64,000 nucleotides of DNA from assembly GCF_017654505.1 (NCBI RefSeq), contig NW_024471559.1, positions 1 to 64,000 on the forward strand, written 5' to 3'. This DNA comes from Polyodon spathula (lineage: Eukaryota; Chordata; Actinopteri; Acipenseriformes; Polyodontidae). Made by a program: the position numbers and the translations under genes. Below the pieces are notes generated by a model. That model was not told the DNA's origin. It worked only from the letters and a program-made list of their open reading frames with translations, and made no database searches. Positions 62,121-64,000 of this stretch are shown here, in pieces (positions within the stretch are counted from its first letter, which is position 1; the number at the start of each line of letters is the position of its first letter).

Positions 62121-62743
62121 GACTCACCGAATCCGAGACAGTCACAGACAGACAGAGACTCACCGAATCCGAGACAGTCACAGACAGACAGAGACTCACC
62201 GAATCCGAGGCAGTCACAGACGGGGGTGTGAGTGAGCAGCACGGGTCCCTCCTCTCCACCCGCACCCCCCACCCCCTCGGCCAGGCTGCACAGCCCCACC
62301 AGGCTGGCGTTCACCGTGTACAACACGTGAGCAGGGGCCACGTCGTAGTGTACCACGCGCAGGGCCACGGAGCGCATGGGCACCTGGGGAAAGACACACA
62401 GACACAGCAGCTTCAGTGAACAGGGATGCTACTGCACAGCAGAGTCCCCTAGCCCAGGCTCTGCTATCAGCTCGACCAGCCCCAGCGCGCGCAGGGGAGC
62501 GCCTCGACCAGCCCCAGCGCGCGCAGGGGAGCGCCTCGACCAGCCCCAGCGCGCGCAGGGGAGCGCCTCAGGGGAGTCCTGTTACCTGGTAGGGGGTGAA
62601 GCTGTGCAGGGGGAGGGCCGGCCCTGGCTCAGGATCCACACTCTGGAGCTGGCTGAAGTATCCCAGGAGGGCCAGATCACGAAGAACATTACAGCGGTAA
62701 CGCCTGAGCACAGAGACAGGACAAAACAAGGGATTAGAACAGA

Positions 62744-62795
<52 letters not shown>

Positions 62796-62812
62796 CAGAC
62801 AGAGACAGAGAG

Positions 62813-62843
<31 letters not shown>

Positions 62844-63784
62844 TAGTGACACTACAGAGAGGAGAGAGAGAGAGACAGAGACATGCACACACGTACACAT
62901 TTCTCGCGGCTCCAGCCCCTGTGAACTCCAGCAGTGTGTGGCCCCTCGGGGTGGCGAGGCAGCTGGGCTCCTCTGCCAACCTCGGACCCCTGCCCTTGGT
63001 GTGCCAGCCTGGGGCTTGGCGCAGGTGGGCGGGGCTGAGGGAGGGCATGGGGGCAATGGCGGGGTCATCGTGGGTCAGCTGGACCACGTGAGTGACGCAG
63101 AGCAGACGAATGAGATCAACCAGGAGGAGCAGCCCAAACCCTGAGAAAAACAATCACACAGACAATCATACAGAGACAGACAGACTCCTAGACAATCACA
63201 CACAGACAGACAGATAGACAGACACTCACCTCGCACCCAGCCCATGGTGTTGATGATGACTGGGCTCTCTCTCCGGTAGAAGCTCCACAGATACTTCACA
63301 GACTCCAGGTAGCGATCGAGGTCCTGCTCACACGAGGGCTCCCCGAAATACACCATCCGACCTGCGGGGCGCTGGTGAGTGAAGGGGGGGCCTGAGAGGG
63401 GAGGAGGGGTTGGGGTAGTGTAGGTAAACTAGATGTAACCAGCAGAGGATCTGAGCCACAGAGACAGACAGAGGGACAGGCCGAGGGACAGGTGTACGTA
63501 CCCAGCAGAGGGTCTGTGAGAGACAGCAGGGACAGGCAGCCCGGGGGAGTGAACTCTGTCTGTCCCAGATCACACTCCAGGTAATCCACACAGGAGACAC
63601 TGCAGAGAGACACAGAGGTGATCAGACACACGCACGCACGCACGCACGCGCACACGCGCACTTCCTCTCCCGCTCTCCGGTACGTACTGGTTCAGCAGTG
63701 TGTTGATCAGGTGCTGGTTGAATGAGGACTTGCCCACGCTCTTTCCCCCGCACACCAGGATCACAGGACAGCCCTCCTCCTCCA
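59997..63784 (-). CDS. nol9: NOL9, last eight exons (5' part beyond the window)
   Basis: Nucleolar polynucleotide 5'-hydroxyl kinase acting with LAS1L in ITS2 pre-rRNA processing. Eight exons join in frame with GT-AG junctions: 63784-63688, 63599-63502, 63361-63230, 63140-62897, 62703-62586, 62383-62200, 60669-60536, 60128-59997. In order they hold Walker [10 protein letters not shown], the [15 protein letters not shown] block, VYFGEPSC with [83 protein letters not shown] and [13 protein letters not shown]. All are diagnostic of NOL9 as I know it. The stop at 59997 ends a Lys/Arg-rich tail. Upstream exons lie right of 64000. Confidence 0.95.
60310..60378. repeat. (AAT)n-rich run in NOL9 intron
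   Basis: AATAATAATA-type run with interruptions. Confidence 0.85.
60536..60669 (-). CDS. nol9: NOL9 [11 protein letters not shown] exon
   Basis: Acceptor GTCTGCAG, donor GTGAGA. Encodes [19 protein letters not shown] then [21 protein letters not shown] damaged second copy lies at 61912-62022. Confidence 0.93.
60690..62199 (-). repeat. NOL9 intron array made of exon-end/donor copies and CAGACAGA
   Basis: Between the two NOL9 exons the intron repeats ACTCACCGAATCCGAGACAG plus TCACAGACAGAC at least eight times (for example near 60730, 60765, 61370, 61445, 61890, 62125, 62160). On the sense strand each copy is the exon end CDCLGFG followed by an intact GTGAGT donor. GTGTGT-type runs fill the rest. 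Confidence 0.85.
61912..62022 (-). pseudogene. nol9: Damaged second copy of the NOL9 exon at 60536-60669
   Basis: Shares ACTCCCGACCAGCATGCAGT, TTCACCTGCTTCAGCC, AGGAGTCACGATGAAATACA and CCCCGCGCAGCACCCCTG with the true exon, but short ACAGACAG pieces replace some stretches and the 5' part of the match is cut. It cannot code. Confidence 0.8.
62200..62383 (-). CDS. nol9: NOL9 VNASLVGLC exon
   Basis: Acceptor TTTCCCCAG, donor GTGAGT. Encodes [31 protein letters not shown] and TPVCDCLGF. Its 3' end plus donor is the seed of the tandem copies downstream in the intron. Confidence 0.93.
62471..62566. repeat. 32-base GC-rich repeat, three copies
   Basis: Three identical units with CTCGACCAGCCCCAGCGCGC, in the NOL9 intron. 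Confidence 0.9.
62586..62703 (-). CDS. nol9: NOL9 [14 protein letters not shown] exon
   Basis: Acceptor GTGCTCAG, donor GTAACA. Encodes [20 protein letters not shown] and ends SFTPYQ. Confidence 0.93.
62740..62880. repeat. (GA)n/(GACA)n run in NOL9 intron
   Basis: GAGAGAGACAGAGAGAGA-type run. Confidence 0.85.
62897..63140 (-). CDS. nol9: NOL9 VDLIRLL exon
   Basis: Acceptor TTTTTCTCAG. The donor used is probably GTACGTG, the one of three adjacent GTs that keeps frame. Encodes [20 protein letters not shown], then a less conserved Pro-rich stretch ending [10 protein letters not shown]. Confidence 0.88.
63230..63361 (-). CDS. nol9: NOL9 VYFGEPSC exon
   Basis: Acceptor GCCCCGCAG, donor GTGAGT. 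Encodes [20 protein letters not shown] then [17 protein letters not shown]. Confidence 0.94.
63502..63599 (-). CDS. nol9: NOL9 ECDLGQTEF exon
   Basis: Acceptor TCTCTGCAG, donor GTACGT. Encodes [20 protein letters not shown] then [11 protein letters not shown]. The ECDLGQ block carries the Asp/Gln of the Walker B-like region. Confidence 0.94.
63688..63784 (-). CDS. nol9: NOL9 Walker A exon
   Basis: Acceptor TTTCTGTGCAG; donor GTACGT was chosen over a second GTACCG because only it keeps frame. Encodes [19 protein letters not shown] then [11 protein letters not shown] binds ATP phosphate. Confidence 0.93.
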
Positions 63785-63839
63785 CTGCACAGAAACGGGG
63801 ACACAGAGAGCGCTTTAGCTACCAGTGCAGTGACCACAC

Positions 63840-63995
63840 ACTCAACACCCACACCCTCACCCTCACCCCGCCCGCTTCCACACCCTCACACACCCTCACC
63901 CCGCCCGCTTCCACACCCTCACACACCCTCACCCCGCCCGCTTCACACCCTCACCCCGCCCGCTTCCACACCCTCACCCTCACCCCGTCACACAT
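63840..63995. repeat. Short C-rich tandem repeat at window end
   Basis: Repeats of CACCCTCACCCCGCCCGCTT in the NOL9 intron upstream of the Walker A exon. Confidence 0.8.
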
Positions 63996-64000
63996 ACCCT

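Overview
This window is vertebrate nuclear DNA, most likely from a ray-finned fish. Its genes are split by GT-AG introns. It carries a Tc1-type transposon, solo LTRs, a tyrosine-recombinase retroelement relic and many minisatellites. Two minus-strand genes at the right keep the order NOL9 then PLEKHG5, which are neighbours on human chromosome 1p36. A non-teleost fish is my guess from the repeat style, not a demonstrated assignment.

Left and centre (1-47175). The region is built from a direct duplication with a period of about 29.9 kb. Sequence at 1-686 and 2319-17254 (unit A) reappears almost unchanged at 31085-31745 and 32238-47175 (unit B), and the second copy runs into a 500-base N gap. 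Each unit carries the same minus-strand gene. In unit B I can assemble it completely: 17 exons between 34242 and 20999, every junction GT-AG, every intron in phase 1, one open frame of 225 codons. It would encode a secreted precursor: a signal peptide, an acidic pro-region made of repeated exons each holding a Lys-Arg pair, then a small and extremely Arg/Tyr-rich domain with ten cysteines. That domain is encoded by 15-33 base micro-exons, one cysteine per micro-exon, plus a last exon with two. I do not recognise the family. The plan resembles precursors of cationic host-defence peptides. In unit A only exons 1 and 2 lie inside the window, and the position of exon 3 has been replaced by unrelated DNA.

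The rest of each unit is non-coding: a solo LTR with target-site duplication, an inactive tyrosine-recombinase element, an 870-base internal duplication and simple repeats. A Tc1-like element, a third solo LTR and a palindromic MITE are found only in unit B.

Right (47676-64000). After the gap the character changes to a gene-dense, minisatellite-rich region. PLEKHG5 (minus, 57414 to the gap) shows its N-terminal exons, including the zinc-finger-like Cys/His exon and the ubiquitin-like exon; the RhoGEF and PH parts fall in or beyond the gap. NOL9 (minus, 63784 to 59997) shows its last eight exons from the Walker A motif to the stop codon. At least ten tandem arrays fill the introns and UTRs. 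Several start exactly at exon edges, and one in NOL9 consists of repeated copies of an exon end with its splice donor.
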